This document shows positions 51,063 through 60,081 of a stretch of DNA of 64,000 nt, piece after piece. Source of the stretch: Halobacterium noricense (GTDB lineage: Archaea > Halobacteriota > Halobacteria > Halobacteriales > Halobacteriaceae). The stretch covers positions 248,001 to 312,000 of the forward strand of contig NZ_CP089469.1 in assembly GCF_021233435.1 (NCBI RefSeq). The letters are read 5' to 3'. Made by a program: the position numbers and the translations under genes. The notes under the pieces were generated by a model. The model was not told the origin of the DNA. It worked only from the letters and a program-made list of their open reading frames with translations, and searched no databases. Position 1 is the stretch's first letter. Each line of letters starts with the position of its first letter.

Positions 51063-51864
51063 CGCCACCCAGCAGTTTACTGCGGTCTTCGAACGAGAGT
51101 TGCGGGCACTCGCGCGCTCGCGGGCAGTCTGGCTGCTTGCCGTCGGGTTCTTCGCACTTATCGTGGCGATTGCAGTACTCGGCGGACAAGCCGGCTACGT
51201 GCCGCTCGTACTGGCGTTGCTCACGCCGGTCGAGGTCTTGGTTCCGGTGTTGGTAGTGGCGCTCGGGTATCGAGCGATTCTCGGCGATCGGTTGCGGGGC
51301 GAATTGAAAGTCCTCGATACGTTCCCGATAACTCCCATCCGGTACGGGCTCGGCGTCTACTGTGGCCGACTCGCAGTCGCACTCGGGATTATCGTCGTGA
51401 CGCTGCTCGCAGCAGGGTTCGTTGTACCACTCTCGGGGGGGACGCCGAACGTGCTCGCACAATCAGGCGGATTAGACTCGCCAGTGTACTACGCGCGGTT
51501 CGTCGCGTTGACGATGGTATTCGCGGGCGTTGTTCTCGCCATCACACTATTGATTTCGTCGGTAGCTCGGTCTGCGCGTCGCGGGCTTGTGTCGGCGGTC
51601 GGCTTGTTGCTCGTAGTCGTCATCGGCTTCGACCTCGTCGTGATTGCTGGGGTCGGACAAGGCTGGATCGTCGAACGAGGGCTGGCCGGGGCACTCGCAG
51701 CCAGTCCGCTAAGTGCGTACCGTGGGCTCGTGATGACGTATGCTGTCGAGCCAGCCGTGACGATGCCGGTTCGTGCAGCCTCGCCGATTGCAAGCGTGTT
51801 CTCGCTGGCTGTGTGGACGTCCCTTTCCCTCCTCACTGCCTCAGCGCTGACCGGAATTGAGTGA
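51055..51864 (+). CDS. ABC-2 type permease (NosY-like)
   Basis: 269 residues from a GTG overlapping the ATPase gene. About six helices are seen (roughly 25-45, 50-75, 105-130, 145-172, 178-200, 240-262), with a cytoplasmic E-R-E-L start typical of ABC-2 and NosY permeases. It should form the channel of the NosF-like ATPase. The transported species is unknown. Confidence 0.8.
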   Translation: MSDATQQFTAVFERELRALARSRAVWLLAVGFFALIVAIAVLGGQAGYVPLVLALLTPVEVLVPVLVVALGYRAILGDRLRGELKVLDTFPITPIRYGLGVYCGRLAVALGIIVVTLLAAGFVVPLSGGTPNVLAQSGGLDSPVYYARFVALTMVFAGVVLAITLLISSVARSARRGLVSAVGLLLVVVIGFDLVVIAGVGQGWIVERGLAGALAASPLSAYRGLVMTYAVEPAVTMPVRAASPIASVFSLAVWTSLSLLTASALTGIE

Positions 51865-51933
51865 TTACCGAACGGCTCAGTGCTGACGAGGGCGCGTCAA
51901 TCCAGCGGTAGTATGCAGTGACTGTAGAGAAGG

Positions 51934-52968
51934 TTAGGTGAACGTGAGATACGCGATTGCGAACTGGACGGCGTTGTACGTGCCGTGAACAACGACCGGC
52001 GCGAAGAGGTCGTCTGTCTGCTCGTACGTAGCTCCGAGTACGAGTGCGACTCCGAAGACTCGGGCGAGCGTGACGAGGATAGCGCCCGGTGTGGCACCCG
52101 TACCGCCGTACGCGAGGATGTGGCTGGCAGCAAACACGAACGACGCGGTGATAACGGCACTCCGACGTGAATACGCACCGTACAGGTACTTCTGGAGGGC
52201 ATTTCGTGCGAGTAATTCTTCACCCGGTGCGACAACGACGAACGAAAGGACGATTAGCGGAAGCAGGATTTCGGGGGTTGTTTTTGCTGTCTCGATGAGG
52301 GAGTGGGATGTTTGTGGAAGTGAGAATACAGAGACCGTGGCAGCCATTATTGCATGTAGGGTGAAAATTGCGAGTATCCCAGCTGCTGCCATGACCAGGT
52401 CGCGCTGAGTCAGCGTGCTCACGTTGATGCTACTGTTAACAGATCTGATGAACACGACGCCAACGCCTGCGTAGGCGATGCTGGCGACGGCAGTGGAAAC
52501 TGAAACGCGAACCACCGGCGTGGATGGTACAAGGGAAACGGCAACGCTGGTGAGGAAACTCCCAACGACGAGTGCGAGAGCGGACACGGAGAGAGCGAGG
52601 AGGGTTCGTCGCTCCCGGGTTTTGACTGCCGGTTGATTCAACCCGGTGATGGAAGCACCACCCGCTCCCAGCGCACCGAAGCCAGCCAGCAGCGAGATAA
52701 TCGGTCCGAGGGATCCTGCGGTTTGGAGTTCAATGACAGCAGCGGCAGCTCCGAGTGTCAGAAATGCGGCGGCTATCGTTGCGACAGTATCAACCCACGA
52801 TGGACCGTGTCCGTGACGACGGACAGTGAACGCCAGTACGGCGACCGCTCCGAAGCCACGAGTGGCCGGTAACGTGAGCTCTGCTGTTGCAGGCCACGAA
52901 AGGAACGTCCCGGCTAATCCGACCCCAGCGAGTACAACCCCGACTGTGTGCGCGTAGTTTTGCTTCAC
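51934..52968 (-). CDS. CPBP-family intramembrane metalloprotease
   Basis: 344 residues, about ten helices. The CPBP/Abi motifs are visible in the last third: PGEELLARNALQKYLYG (E-E-x3-R), then FVFAASHILAYGG (an H motif), then VVHGTYNAVQF. Such proteases may process lipoproteins or act in bacteriocin immunity. Its substrate is unknown here. Confidence 0.8.
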   Translation of the reverse strand: MKQNYAHTVGVVLAGVGLAGTFLSWPATAELTLPATRGFGAVAVLAFTVRRHGHGPSWVDTVATIAAAFLTLGAAAAVIELQTAGSLGPIISLLAGFGALGAGGASITGLNQPAVKTRERRTLLALSVSALALVVGSFLTSVAVSLVPSTPVVRVSVSTAVASIAYAGVGVVFIRSVNSSINVSTLTQRDLVMAAAGILAIFTLHAIMAATVSVFSLPQTSHSLIETAKTTPEILLPLIVLSFVVVAPGEELLARNALQKYLYGAYSRRSAVITASFVFAASHILAYGGTGATPGAILVTLARVFGVALVLGATYEQTDDLFAPVVVHGTYNAVQFAIAYLTFT

Positions 52969-53032
52969 AAGATGAGAGTCACCGCTTTCTCCGGCAGCAC
53001 TTAATCCCAGTATTCGTGTGTACCATTCTTGG

Positions 53033-53119
53033 TTAGGCGAGTCGGAGGACGAATCCTGTGAGGAATAGCGTAAAAACGATGCCTGCGAGAACCACCATCA
53101 TGAGGGATTTGTCGTTCAC
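53033..53119 (-). CDS. Possible 28-aa single-helix membrane peptide
   Basis: A GTG-started frame reads NDKSLMMVVLAGIVFTLFL and ends in RLA. It would be one transmembrane helix with a short charged tail. It lies just upstream of the CPBP gene on the same strand. Only length and hydrophobicity support it. Confidence 0.35.
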   Translation of the reverse strand: MNDKSLMMVVLAGIVFTLFLTGFVLRLA

Positions 53120-53249
53120 GACCGGTCGTTAGGGCCGTATGTATCTCTTCTTTTCGAGATGGTGAAAACCGAGCCGTTTTTGCTGTTGTACGAAGCGCTC
53201 ATAGAACTACCAACAGTTCTGGTCGCCTCAGAGTAAACGCCCCGGATTC

Positions 53250-53785
53250 CTTATACGCGGAACAGGCGCAATACCACGGTCTTCAGGCCGTGGATACGCG
53301 CCGTCACTCAGTGACAACAATCCACCGACAAATTGCAGAGTCGAGTTTCTAATCCATACGTTGAAGTGCTAAGAACCGCTATACGTCGGTAAGGTCAGGT
53401 CGGAACGGAGCGGATTCCGAACCTTCTTTGGAGGCGGCCTACCCGCCCTTGTAACGAGGCAGTATCCGAAAGACAGGCGGTGAACGCCACATTCTAGAAG
53501 AGTGTGGTCGCGTGCCGTCTGTTTCAGCAAGCCCACGATACCTCCAAGTCTGTTGACGCTGACTCGGCGTTCGCCGGGCACAAACAACCACGAACGCCGA
53601 AGACGCCGAGGATAGGAGTAACAGCCGCTTGGCACGGCTAGCCAGCCACCGACCACGACGACTGGGTTAAACGGGTTCCCGTGAAGTGGCGGCGTCCATG
53701 GTTGCGAACCTGGCACTCCCACCGCTCGGGATTCCTCCGCGTTCACGCGGAGGAGGATGTCAATCGTAGATGTAACTTGCAGAAG
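53250..53785. mobile_element. IS200/IS605-type remnant without transposase
   Basis: The left side has a small stem-loop (CCACGG at 53274-53279 with CCGTGG at 53288-53293). The right side has a perfect 9-bp stem, TCCTCCGCG at 53732-53740 with its complement at 53745-53753, followed by AGGATGTCAA. That layout is typical of the right end and guide-RNA scaffold of IS1341/TnpB elements. Between them no complete TnpA or TnpB frame is seen. It fits a deleted, non-autonomous copy. The wider gap from 53120 to 53855 holds nothing else recognised. Confidence 0.45.
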
Positions 53786-53855
53786 CTGAGGAGGAACCCC
53801 TGTTATCGGGGCGATGGGGGTCGGTCCCGAGACCGCTAGTGACTGACCCGGACCG

Positions 53856-54041
53856 CTACGAACTGGCACGGTATTCCCCGTGTTTCATTCCGAGGAAGAA
53901 CGCGATGATCGAAAAGACGATCATCGAGGGTAAGACCATCATGAAGACCGTCGAGGCAGTCATTACAGACGTAAGTGCGACCGCAGCGATGGCGACGATA
54001 ACGACGAGTGGGACTACCGAGCGCGGGAGGTCGAACTCCAT
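53856..54041 (-). CDS. Small two-helix membrane protein (61 aa)
   Basis: 61 residues with helices at about 8-28 and 32-50, basic start (MEFDLPRSVVP) and a charged end (MKHGEYRASS). It belongs to a group of short haloarchaeal membrane proteins. Several more of these lie between 53.8 and 60 kb. No function can be assigned. Confidence 0.55.
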   Translation of the reverse strand: MEFDLPRSVVPLVVIVAIAAVALTSVMTASTVFMMVLPSMIVFSIIAFFLGMKHGEYRASS

Positions 54042-54111
54042 ACCTCTCGTTGTAGCCGGACAGGCAAAGTCGTTAAGGTGTCTGTAGCAAGGCCTGGAAA
54101 CCGGGTTTTAA

Positions 54112-54297
54112 TTATTTGTCTGGGAGGAATCGGTATGTCGCTGTGAAGACGAGCGCAAACACGAATAGAATCAAGGCTAGTGATTGCAGGAGGAAGATTG
54201 GAAATTGAGTTGGCCCACCGAAGACATAGAGGGATGCGGCGAACACAGTGAACGATGCCACACTTGCGATACTATACGCCCAATAGAGTCGTTTCAT
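54112..54297 (-). CDS. Small membrane protein (61 aa)
   Basis: 61 residues and two helices (about 8-28 and 35-55). It overlaps the start of the preceding minus-strand gene (54294) by 4 bp, so the pair is co-translated. Unknown function. Confidence 0.5.
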   Translation of the reverse strand: MKRLYWAYSIASVASFTVFAASLYVFGGPTQFPIFLLQSLALILFVFALVFTATYRFLPDK

Positions 54298-54497
54298 CTT
54301 GTTGCACCCTCTTTACCGATTAAGGGGAGTTTGAACAGGGCGACGAAAATTAGAATAAACGAGACCCAAACTGCTCCAACTAGCCCAACAAATAGGAGAT
54401 TGCGCTGGAAGAACCCGCCAAAGACGGATTGTAACACTCCGAAGATGACGAGCGACCCGATAGTTGCCGCGCTATATGCCCCGTTGACGGGTTTCAT
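54294..54497 (-). CDS. Small membrane protein (67 aa)
   Basis: From the Met at 54497 the product is 67 residues with two helices (about 10-30 and 35-55) and a basic C terminus. Upstream extension from 54638 is rich in Cys/Pro and lies inside an IS-like region, so the shorter start is preferred. Coupled to the 54112 gene. Confidence 0.5.
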   Translation of the reverse strand: MKPVNGAYSAATIGSLVIFGVLQSVFGGFFQRNLLFVGLVGAVWVSFILIFVALFKLPLIGKEGATR

Positions 54498-54534
54498 TAT
54501 ACAAATCCAACACCTGCTGTACGGAAAAGTACAT

Positions 54535-54830
54535 GGGCCAAGGTGAAGTGCCTCGGGGTCAAGCCCAGAGGCTTCCTGTTTCCACGACGCACTTTGCAGA
54601 TTCCACGAGGGAATCCACAGGGGGCGCAGTCTCCGCAAGCGTGGGTTCGGCCTCTCCCCCGACCTACTTGGTGGCGACGGCGGAGCGTCTGACCATCCGT
54701 GTTTTTCGACTCTAAGCCGGACGCGATAAGTGCCGTCACACCTACCTGTTTTGCACTATTTCGACTTAATGGTCTGGTTCACTGCGTGCCGGCTTCATCC
54801 ACGGGGTCAAGCCCCATGGCATTCGCTTCG
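54535..54830. mobile_element. Paired GGGGTCAAGCCC hairpins, IS200/IS605-like debris
   Basis: The 12-bp block GGGGTCAAGCCC occurs inside two hairpins, 54550-54572 and 54799-54819. These resemble subterminal hairpins of haloarchaeal IS200/IS605 elements. No transposase frame lies between them. The gap 54498-54949 otherwise shows no gene. Confidence 0.4.
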
Positions 54831-54949
54831 TACCGCTTGTGAAATCCTATGCTCTCATATCATTCGCTTTCATCGATCTGCGCTTTCACTTTTCATGCGG
54901 TTAAACCGGTTTGGCAGTTACTGATTCAAGCCCACTAGTTTCGTTGTTG

Positions 54950-55249
54950 TCAGACGGTAGCGTCGTCATATCGACTAGCATGCGAGATAGCAAGAAGCCC
55001 GAGACCGAGAATCCCACCCACCGCAACCAATCCGAAAATTGCCAGATTTGGAGGGTTCAGTTCGAACACAATTGGGCCGATTTTACCGTACTGTACTGCT
55101 GGCCCACCGTCGGTAAGCGGTCCCGATGGCCCATCATTCCCGTAGACGATGATCCCCAGCACGTACCCGAAAATACCCGCCACGGCAACCGCGCTGAGAT
55201 ACATCCACATCACGACTCCGCGCCCATTAGTCACCTGGTTGTCTGCCAT
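54950..55249 (-). CDS. Small membrane protein, DUF7520-like
   Basis: 99 residues from the Met at 55249 with two helices (about 12-34 and 65-88) and an acidic loop. Its shape resembles the haloarchaeal family called DUF7520 (name from memory). Cox- or copper-linked surroundings at 58-62 kb make a respiratory accessory role possible. Confidence 0.5.
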   Translation of the reverse strand: MADNQVTNGRGVVMWMYLSAVAVAGIFGYVLGIIVYGNDGPSGPLTDGGPAVQYGKIGPIVFELNPPNLAIFGLVAVGGILGLGLLAISHASRYDDATV

Positions 55250-55366
55250 TCGTCTAGACCCATCGTCGGGTTCCAGGTGCAACAATAGCCCGTTTTCGGT
55301 GAACACTCAAGGGGACTTGTCGAGCGTCCCCCCCGAGATATTCAACCCGCTACCAAAAACAGGATC

Positions 55367-55681
55367 TTAGCGTGTTTCAGACGTTGACAGCATTAGGATG
55401 AAATAGATGTGTTTGAGGAGCAAGATTGGGGTGAGAAAAGCAAGCGACACACCAAGTGCGAGACTGCCGGTCTCTGCCCAAGCAACCTGTGCGATAGCGA
55501 TACTGGGGATTAACACACCATTATACGCGAGGGCGTTGACGACAATACCCGTTTGCTCCGGCGACCATATGATTATGCTAACCCATCTACTGTCGCTCCG
55601 ACTACTCTTGATCGCGGCCATAAGCCCGGCAGCTCCGACGAACGCCCAACCAAGCAGTCCGGTCACACTCACGTTAAACAA
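55367..55681 (-). CDS. Small membrane protein (104 aa)
   Basis: 104 residues with three helices (about 5-24, 40-62 and 74-98) and an R-S-D-S-R-W-V loop. No conserved motif is seen. One of the cluster of short minus-strand membrane genes. Confidence 0.5.
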   Translation of the reverse strand: MFNVSVTGLLGWAFVGAAGLMAAIKSSRSDSRWVSIIIWSPEQTGIVVNALAYNGVLIPSIAIAQVAWAETGSLALGVSLAFLTPILLLKHIYFILMLSTSETR

Positions 55682-55830
55682 CCAGGTAGCAGCGAGGATA
55701 CCGGTGGTTGGAATTGTGAAAAAGAGCCTTCATCGTTGGTCGCTGTTGGCTGAAGTTCGTTTGCTCCGTTATTTTACACATTAGAATGACTAATCCCGAT
55801 ATCCGAAACCACGAAACAGTGCCGTCGTAG

Positions 55831-56046
55831 TTACGCCTGACTGTCGGTTGATTTCGTAGCTAAATCCCGAGTCACCATCACTAGAAGGATAACAAGTAGA
55901 GCAAGCAATACGACGATGCTGGCTACGACGAACATGCTAGCCAACCCACCTGCGGTATACCCTGGGTTCACGATATGTGTGATCGTAATAGCCACTAGTA
56001 GAATCAGCATCGTGACGACAATAGCATCTCCCAGCCTCTTTCTCAT
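55831..56046 (-). CDS. Small membrane protein (71 aa)
   Basis: From the Met at 56046 the product is 71 residues with two helices (about 8-28 and 35-60) and an RDLATKS tail. In-frame Mets at 56139 and 56124 would add up to 31 polar residues. Unknown function. It is divergent from the second tfb gene. Confidence 0.45.
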   Translation of the reverse strand: MRKRLGDAIVVTMLILLVAITITHIVNPGYTAGGLASMFVVASIVVLLALLVILLVMVTRDLATKSTDSQA

Positions 56047-56219
56047 ATTCGAATACGGATTAGGAGAGGCTATTGAAATGTTTGAGTCGGTGTCCTGAAT
56101 TTTGGGAATCCGCTTCACACTCATTAGCTGAGACTGCATGTCCCTGAATCAGAGCCACCCAATTGTCGATGCCGAGCTATCCGCGCAACAGTGAAATTCG
56201 GGACACTCGTCAAAATGAG

Positions 56220-57149
56220 ATGACAAAATCACCGCAAAATCAGGGCACGGGGGAACGATTAGTCTGCCCGGAGTGTGGTGGACAGATTCGTTATAATGAT
56301 TCGCAGAGAGAGGCGGCGTGTCAAAGCTGTGGCCTAGTCACCGACGAACAGATGATCGACCATGGTCCAGAGTGGCGGTCGTTTACTGACGAACAACGAC
56401 AGAATAAGAGTCGGGTCGGGGCACCGACGACGCCGTTGATGCATGATAAGGGCCTCAGCACGACTATCAGTTGGCAAGACAAAGACGCACGCGGACAATA
56501 TCTGTCCAGTCGCAAACGAGAGCGACTGCAACGTCTACGCCGGTGGGACGAACGATTCCGCACGAAGGATGCCTCTGAGCGGAATCTCAAACAGGCATTC
56601 GACGAAATTGATCGAATGGCATCGGCTCTCGGCTTGCCTGAGGCAGTTCGTGAGACGGCGGGTATTCTCTACCGGCGTGCCGTCGAGGAAGGGCTACTTC
56701 CGGGCCGTTCTATCGAAGGTATGGCAACCGCTGCACTGTACGCGAGCGCGCGACAGCACCAAACTCCGCGATCCCCTTTCGTCGTCGAAACGGTAAGTCG
56801 AGTTGAAAAGAAACGGTTTCAGCGAGCATACCGCTACCTCTCCCGGGAGCTTAGCCTTGAAATCGAACCGGAATCCCCGGATCAACATCTGCCGCGACTC
56901 GCGTCGTCGCTTGACGTGACCGACGAGGCACTCCGACGTGCGCGAGAACTGCTCAGCGTTGCCCAACGCAACGCCGTCCACAGTGGGAAAAGCCCAGTAG
57001 GCATGGCGGCATCCGCGCTGTACGCAGCAACGTATCTTACAAACGAAAAACTCACCCAAGAGACTGTGAGTTCAGCGGCAGGCGTGAGCAAGGTCACGAT
57101 TCGAACTCGCTACCAAGAACTTCTCGATGTCTACGCCGAGCACAAGTAA
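56220..57149 (+). CDS. tfb: Transcription initiation factor TFB (second copy)
   Basis: 309 residues from the ATG at 56220. Its zinc ribbon (VCPECGGQI and CQSCGLVTDEQMIDHGPEW) and two cyclin repeats are intact. The start is chosen because extension to 56169 or 56163 adds an unconserved tail. Sequence divergence from the 33.6-kb TFB is clear, including in the linker (SRKRERLQRLRRWDER). It may direct the accessory metal genes around it. Its stop overlaps the next gene (TAATG). Confidence 0.9.
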   Translation: MTKSPQNQGTGERLVCPECGGQIRYNDSQREAACQSCGLVTDEQMIDHGPEWRSFTDEQRQNKSRVGAPTTPLMHDKGLSTTISWQDKDARGQYLSSRKRERLQRLRRWDERFRTKDASERNLKQAFDEIDRMASALGLPEAVRETAGILYRRAVEEGLLPGRSIEGMATAALYASARQHQTPRSPFVVETVSRVEKKRFQRAYRYLSRELSLEIEPESPDQHLPRLASSLDVTDEALRRARELLSVAQRNAVHSGKSPVGMAASALYAATYLTNEKLTQETVSSAAGVSKVTIRTRYQELLDVYAEHK

Positions 57150-57367
57150 TGAATAAGCATACGAGCCAAATAGAGACGGAAATCGTGGAGTTACTTGCTG
57201 GTGAATCAGGGACTCACGCGGTTGAAATTGCGGCTACGATAAATCGACACCCAGTGCACGTCGAGCAGGTATGCATCCAGCTTTGCGAACAGGGAGTTCT
57301 CAACTCGAACCGACGCGGATTCTACGAACTCACCGATGGTAGCTCCCAACAGTTCGAATGCCGGTAA
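57149..57367 (+). CDS. Small winged-helix protein (72 aa)
   Basis: 72 residues. A wHTH pattern (EIVELLAGESGTHAVEIAATI, then VEQVCIQLCEQGVLNSNRR) is visible. It overlaps the tfb stop by one base and so is co-translated with it. Possibly a regulator of the same operon. Confidence 0.55.
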   Translation: MNKHTSQIETEIVELLAGESGTHAVEIAATINRHPVHVEQVCIQLCEQGVLNSNRRGFYELTDGSSQQFECR

Positions 57368-57525
57368 CTCGGATGCCGGTGGGCGATGCGCTACCAGTAT
57401 GCGTATCAACCAGACTGCCACGAAAAGGCGAAATTATCGACTCACGGCGAACAGTTGCATATTGTCACGTGGAACGGCGGCCGGGAATCACACAACGTAT
57501 CCCACGAAAAACCGAGGGATTCAGC

Positions 57526-57903
57526 ATGGTGGATGATACAGCGACGTCGGACGATCAGCCATCCCCTGAACTCGTCCTCGACGCGCTGGATGATCCTGAC
57601 TGTCAATCAATACTCCGCGAAACCGCCGATCCAATGACTGCTACCGAACTCGCCGAAGCGTGTGACATCCCCCGTTCGACGTTGTACCGGAAGCTTGAAC
57701 AGCTCAGTGACGCCGCACTCCTGCGGGAACACGACAAAATAAACCCTGACGGCGGGCGAACGTCGTACTATCAGCGAAATTTCGAGAACGTGAACATCAC
57801 GATTGACGAGGACGACACATTCTCCGTGACAATCGAACATGGACGGCAAGGAACTGACGAACGACTTCGAGATATCTGGTCGAAGATGGGTGACGAGCTA
57901 TGA
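57526..57903 (+). CDS. wHTH transcriptional regulator
   Basis: 125 residues from the ATG at 57526. The wHTH region (LVLDALDDPDCQSILRETAD, then ATELAEACDIPRSTLYRKLEQL) resembles ArsR/TrmB-type regulators paired in haloarchaea with a DUF7521-like membrane gene. The C-terminal half has a beta-rich unit (YYQRNFENVNITI). It overlaps the next gene by 4 bp. Confidence 0.7.
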   Translation: MVDDTATSDDQPSPELVLDALDDPDCQSILRETADPMTATELAEACDIPRSTLYRKLEQLSDAALLREHDKINPDGGRTSYYQRNFENVNITIDEDDTFSVTIEHGRQGTDERLRDIWSKMGDEL

Positions 57904-58178
57904 ACGAGATCATGGCTGCGGTTGTCGCCGTGAAAGCGCTCATTCTGGGCCTTGGAGGTGCAATTACGTATATAGCGCACAGAGCGTACCGGCGGACGGG
58001 TGACCCCTCACTCGGACTGCTTCGGGTTGGATTCGGGATTGTGACGTTCGGTGCGCTGTTCACTGGTATTGCCAACGTGTTCTATTCGATATCGCTCGCG
58101 GTCGGTGTCCTCGTCAACAGCACCTTCGTGGCCGCCGGTCTTGCTGTAATTCTGTATTCGCTGTACGTCCAAGACTGA
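57900..58178 (+). CDS. Small membrane protein, DUF7521-like
   Basis: 92 residues with three helices (about 5-28, 42-62 and 65-88). It is co-translated with the wHTH gene. This regulator-plus-membrane pairing is frequent in haloarchaea; the function is unknown. Confidence 0.6.
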   Translation: MNEIMAAVVAVKALILGLGGAITYIAHRAYRRTGDPSLGLLRVGFGIVTFGALFTGIANVFYSISLAVGVLVNSTFVAAGLAVILYSLYVQD

Positions 58179-58196
58179 CGACACTTACATACAATC

Positions 58197-59408
58197 ATGC
58201 TCCAGGAACCTTTCCAAACCGAACGAATTACCGCCGTTACACAAAAACTGAACGAGGGGATTTCAACTCCCGCACAAAGTGGGGACAATCGAGGAACGGC
58301 TCGCTTCGGCTCGCTTCTCGCATTGGTCGTGCTAATAGTTCTGGCACAGATTCCGGTTGCATCAGCTCATGGCGGCGAAGGCCCGCTCGTTATCTCACAA
58401 CAGGCGAGTATCGCGGTAACTCTCAGCGGAATTGGTCTTGTCGCTGGCTGTGCATTATTGAAGCGTCACGAACACGTCTCGCCCACAACAGCGCTATACG
58501 GAATTGGAGTGGGACTGTTCGTCACGGTCCTCGGGATCACCATTTTTAACGGGGTCACACCAGATCCGATCTATACAGCCAGTTCGATGCCGTTCCCCCG
58601 CTCGTGGTATGAAGTGCTCGGGCTCGGTGTCGGCGTCAGTGTTGTGATGGCGAGTTTCGGTATTGGGTTACGCCGCTGGCCGACTCGACCCCGGTACACG
58701 TTCCTTGGCATTCTCATGGGTTTATGGGTCTCGTATCCATACGTAATCCGTGGATCCGCGAGCTATACCCACCCGCTGGGATATCTCATCGTACTGGGTA
58801 CACCGGTTCTCGTCACATATGTTATCTGGACGGATCGAGGGGATGTCGTCCGTGCTGCTCTCCAGGATCGTGTTGCACGTCACTTCGGAGCTATTGTTAC
58901 ACTTCTCTCTGGGATATTTTTCCTTTCGTCGAGTGGGTATCTCTCATTCTTCTGGGAGGAAGAATTGCCGCGTGAGCGCGTCATCACGGTCTTACCAGTC
59001 AATTATCAGCTTGTCCAGTGGGACACACTCGAAATCGTGCTCCCGCAGATTCCCCTGACGATGGCTCTCTCAATCGGGGTAGTTACGATTGTCGGGTTGT
59101 TGAGCGTCCTAATTGGAGTGAACGCCCTCCTGATTGCTTGGCAGTGGCGACTTGAGAAAGCCGCGGGGGTGGCCCAGGGAACAGCCGGTACAGGGTCTGT
59201 TATTGGTGCTTGCACGTGTGGCTGCTGTGGTCCGCTCGTCGCCAAAATCGCCTTGCTTGCAGCTGGTCCCTCTGTCGCAGCACCGCTATACTGGGTGTTC
59301 GTCGATTCATCGTCCCCACTTAGCGCGTTGTTTATCGTGGCTACGGTGGTCATCTTCACTGCCACGCTCATCCACTCAACTGAAAATATGAACCCGATAG
59401 TGTCCTAA
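58197..59408 (+). CDS. Polytopic membrane protein with Cys-rich cluster
   Basis: 403 residues with about nine to ten helices. A cleavable or anchoring helix near 40-58 ends at ASAHGGEGP. Late in the protein GACTCGCCGPLVAKI has four Cys within seven residues beside a helix, a possible metal site. No known family is recognised from the pattern. Its neighbours are a cupredoxin-type and P1B metal gene cluster, so a metal-related role is plausible. Confidence 0.6.
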   Translation: MLQEPFQTERITAVTQKLNEGISTPAQSGDNRGTARFGSLLALVVLIVLAQIPVASAHGGEGPLVISQQASIAVTLSGIGLVAGCALLKRHEHVSPTTALYGIGVGLFVTVLGITIFNGVTPDPIYTASSMPFPRSWYEVLGLGVGVSVVMASFGIGLRRWPTRPRYTFLGILMGLWVSYPYVIRGSASYTHPLGYLIVLGTPVLVTYVIWTDRGDVVRAALQDRVARHFGAIVTLLSGIFFLSSSGYLSFFWEEELPRERVITVLPVNYQLVQWDTLEIVLPQIPLTMALSIGVVTIVGLLSVLIGVNALLIAWQWRLEKAAGVAQGTAGTGSVIGACTCGCCGPLVAKIALLAAGPSVAAPLYWVFVDSSSPLSALFIVATVVIFTATLIHSTENMNPIVS

Positions 59409-59533
59409 ACACGGCTTCCACCAGAACGCACTTACACCGAAAACCTTCCTCAACCCGACTGGTTCTTGTCCTGCCCCAGCATCCCTGAAATATGATGTAG
59501 GCAGTTAGCGTTCGGAGGTCAAGCATCGATGTG

Positions 59534-59728
59534 TTATGCCCCCTGCATGTCCATCGGTCGGAGCCAGTGGTACCACACGAATAGTATCATCCCACCGTAG
59601 CCCGCCGCCCAGACGATCTGGCCGAGCGTATCCGCGCCAATCTCGGAGAGGAAGTAACTAGCCACGCCTGGGATAGCGACACCTGCGAAGACAATTGCGC
59701 CGAATACGACTCGGTCGTCAAGATCCAT
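59534..59728 (-). CDS. Small membrane protein (64 aa)
   Basis: 64 residues, two helices (about 8-28 and 36-52), ending WYHWLRPMDMQGA. It overlaps the next gene (59728) by one base. Together they resemble cytochrome-oxidase-associated small membrane proteins of haloarchaea. Confidence 0.5.
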   Translation of the reverse strand: MDLDDRVVFGAIVFAGVAIPGVASYFLSEIGADTLGQIVWAAGYGGMILFVWYHWLRPMDMQGA

Positions 59729-60081
59729 TATGCGACACCTCGTTCTCGAATCAGTTGAGAGCCGATAATTCCGACTGTAATGCCGATACTCCCAGCGATC
59801 AACAGTGACACCCCGCGGAAGTTCGTATCATAGCGAAGTAGTAGCAGTCCTCCTGCTGCTGCAAGCGTACTCAGCATAGCAATCACACGAAGTGGTCGTG
59901 TAACATGCTGGGACTCCGTGAGAATCCCAGTAACAGAGCCAATAAACAGCAGCAATCCACCGACAGTTACTGGGCGCAGTCCGAACACAACACCTACCTC
60001 CGAGGTAACGAGCCCGAGCGCCACAAGTAGTGGCCACGGACTTGCGCGCGGATAAGCATCACTCAGGCCAGTTTCACTCAT
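59728..60081 (-). CDS. Small membrane protein, DUF7541-like (Cox-associated)
   Basis: 117 residues and four helices. The N terminus SETGLSDAYPRASPWPLLVALG matches a haloarchaeal family found near cytochrome oxidase genes (DUF7541 by memory). It overlaps the P1B ATPase gene by 4 bp at its start, so it is made with it. No oxidase gene is in this window. Confidence 0.55.
   Translation of the reverse strand: MSETGLSDAYPRASPWPLLVALGLVTSEVGVVFGLRPVTVGGLLLFIGSVTGILTESQHVTRPLRVIAMLSTLAAAGGLLLLRYDTNFRGVSLLIAGSIGITVGIIGSQLIRERGVA

Noticed and set aside
53369-53869. Minus-strand frame of 166 codons
   Set aside because: It spans the IS200/IS605-like remnant and its composition is non-coding; no TnpA or TnpB motif is present.
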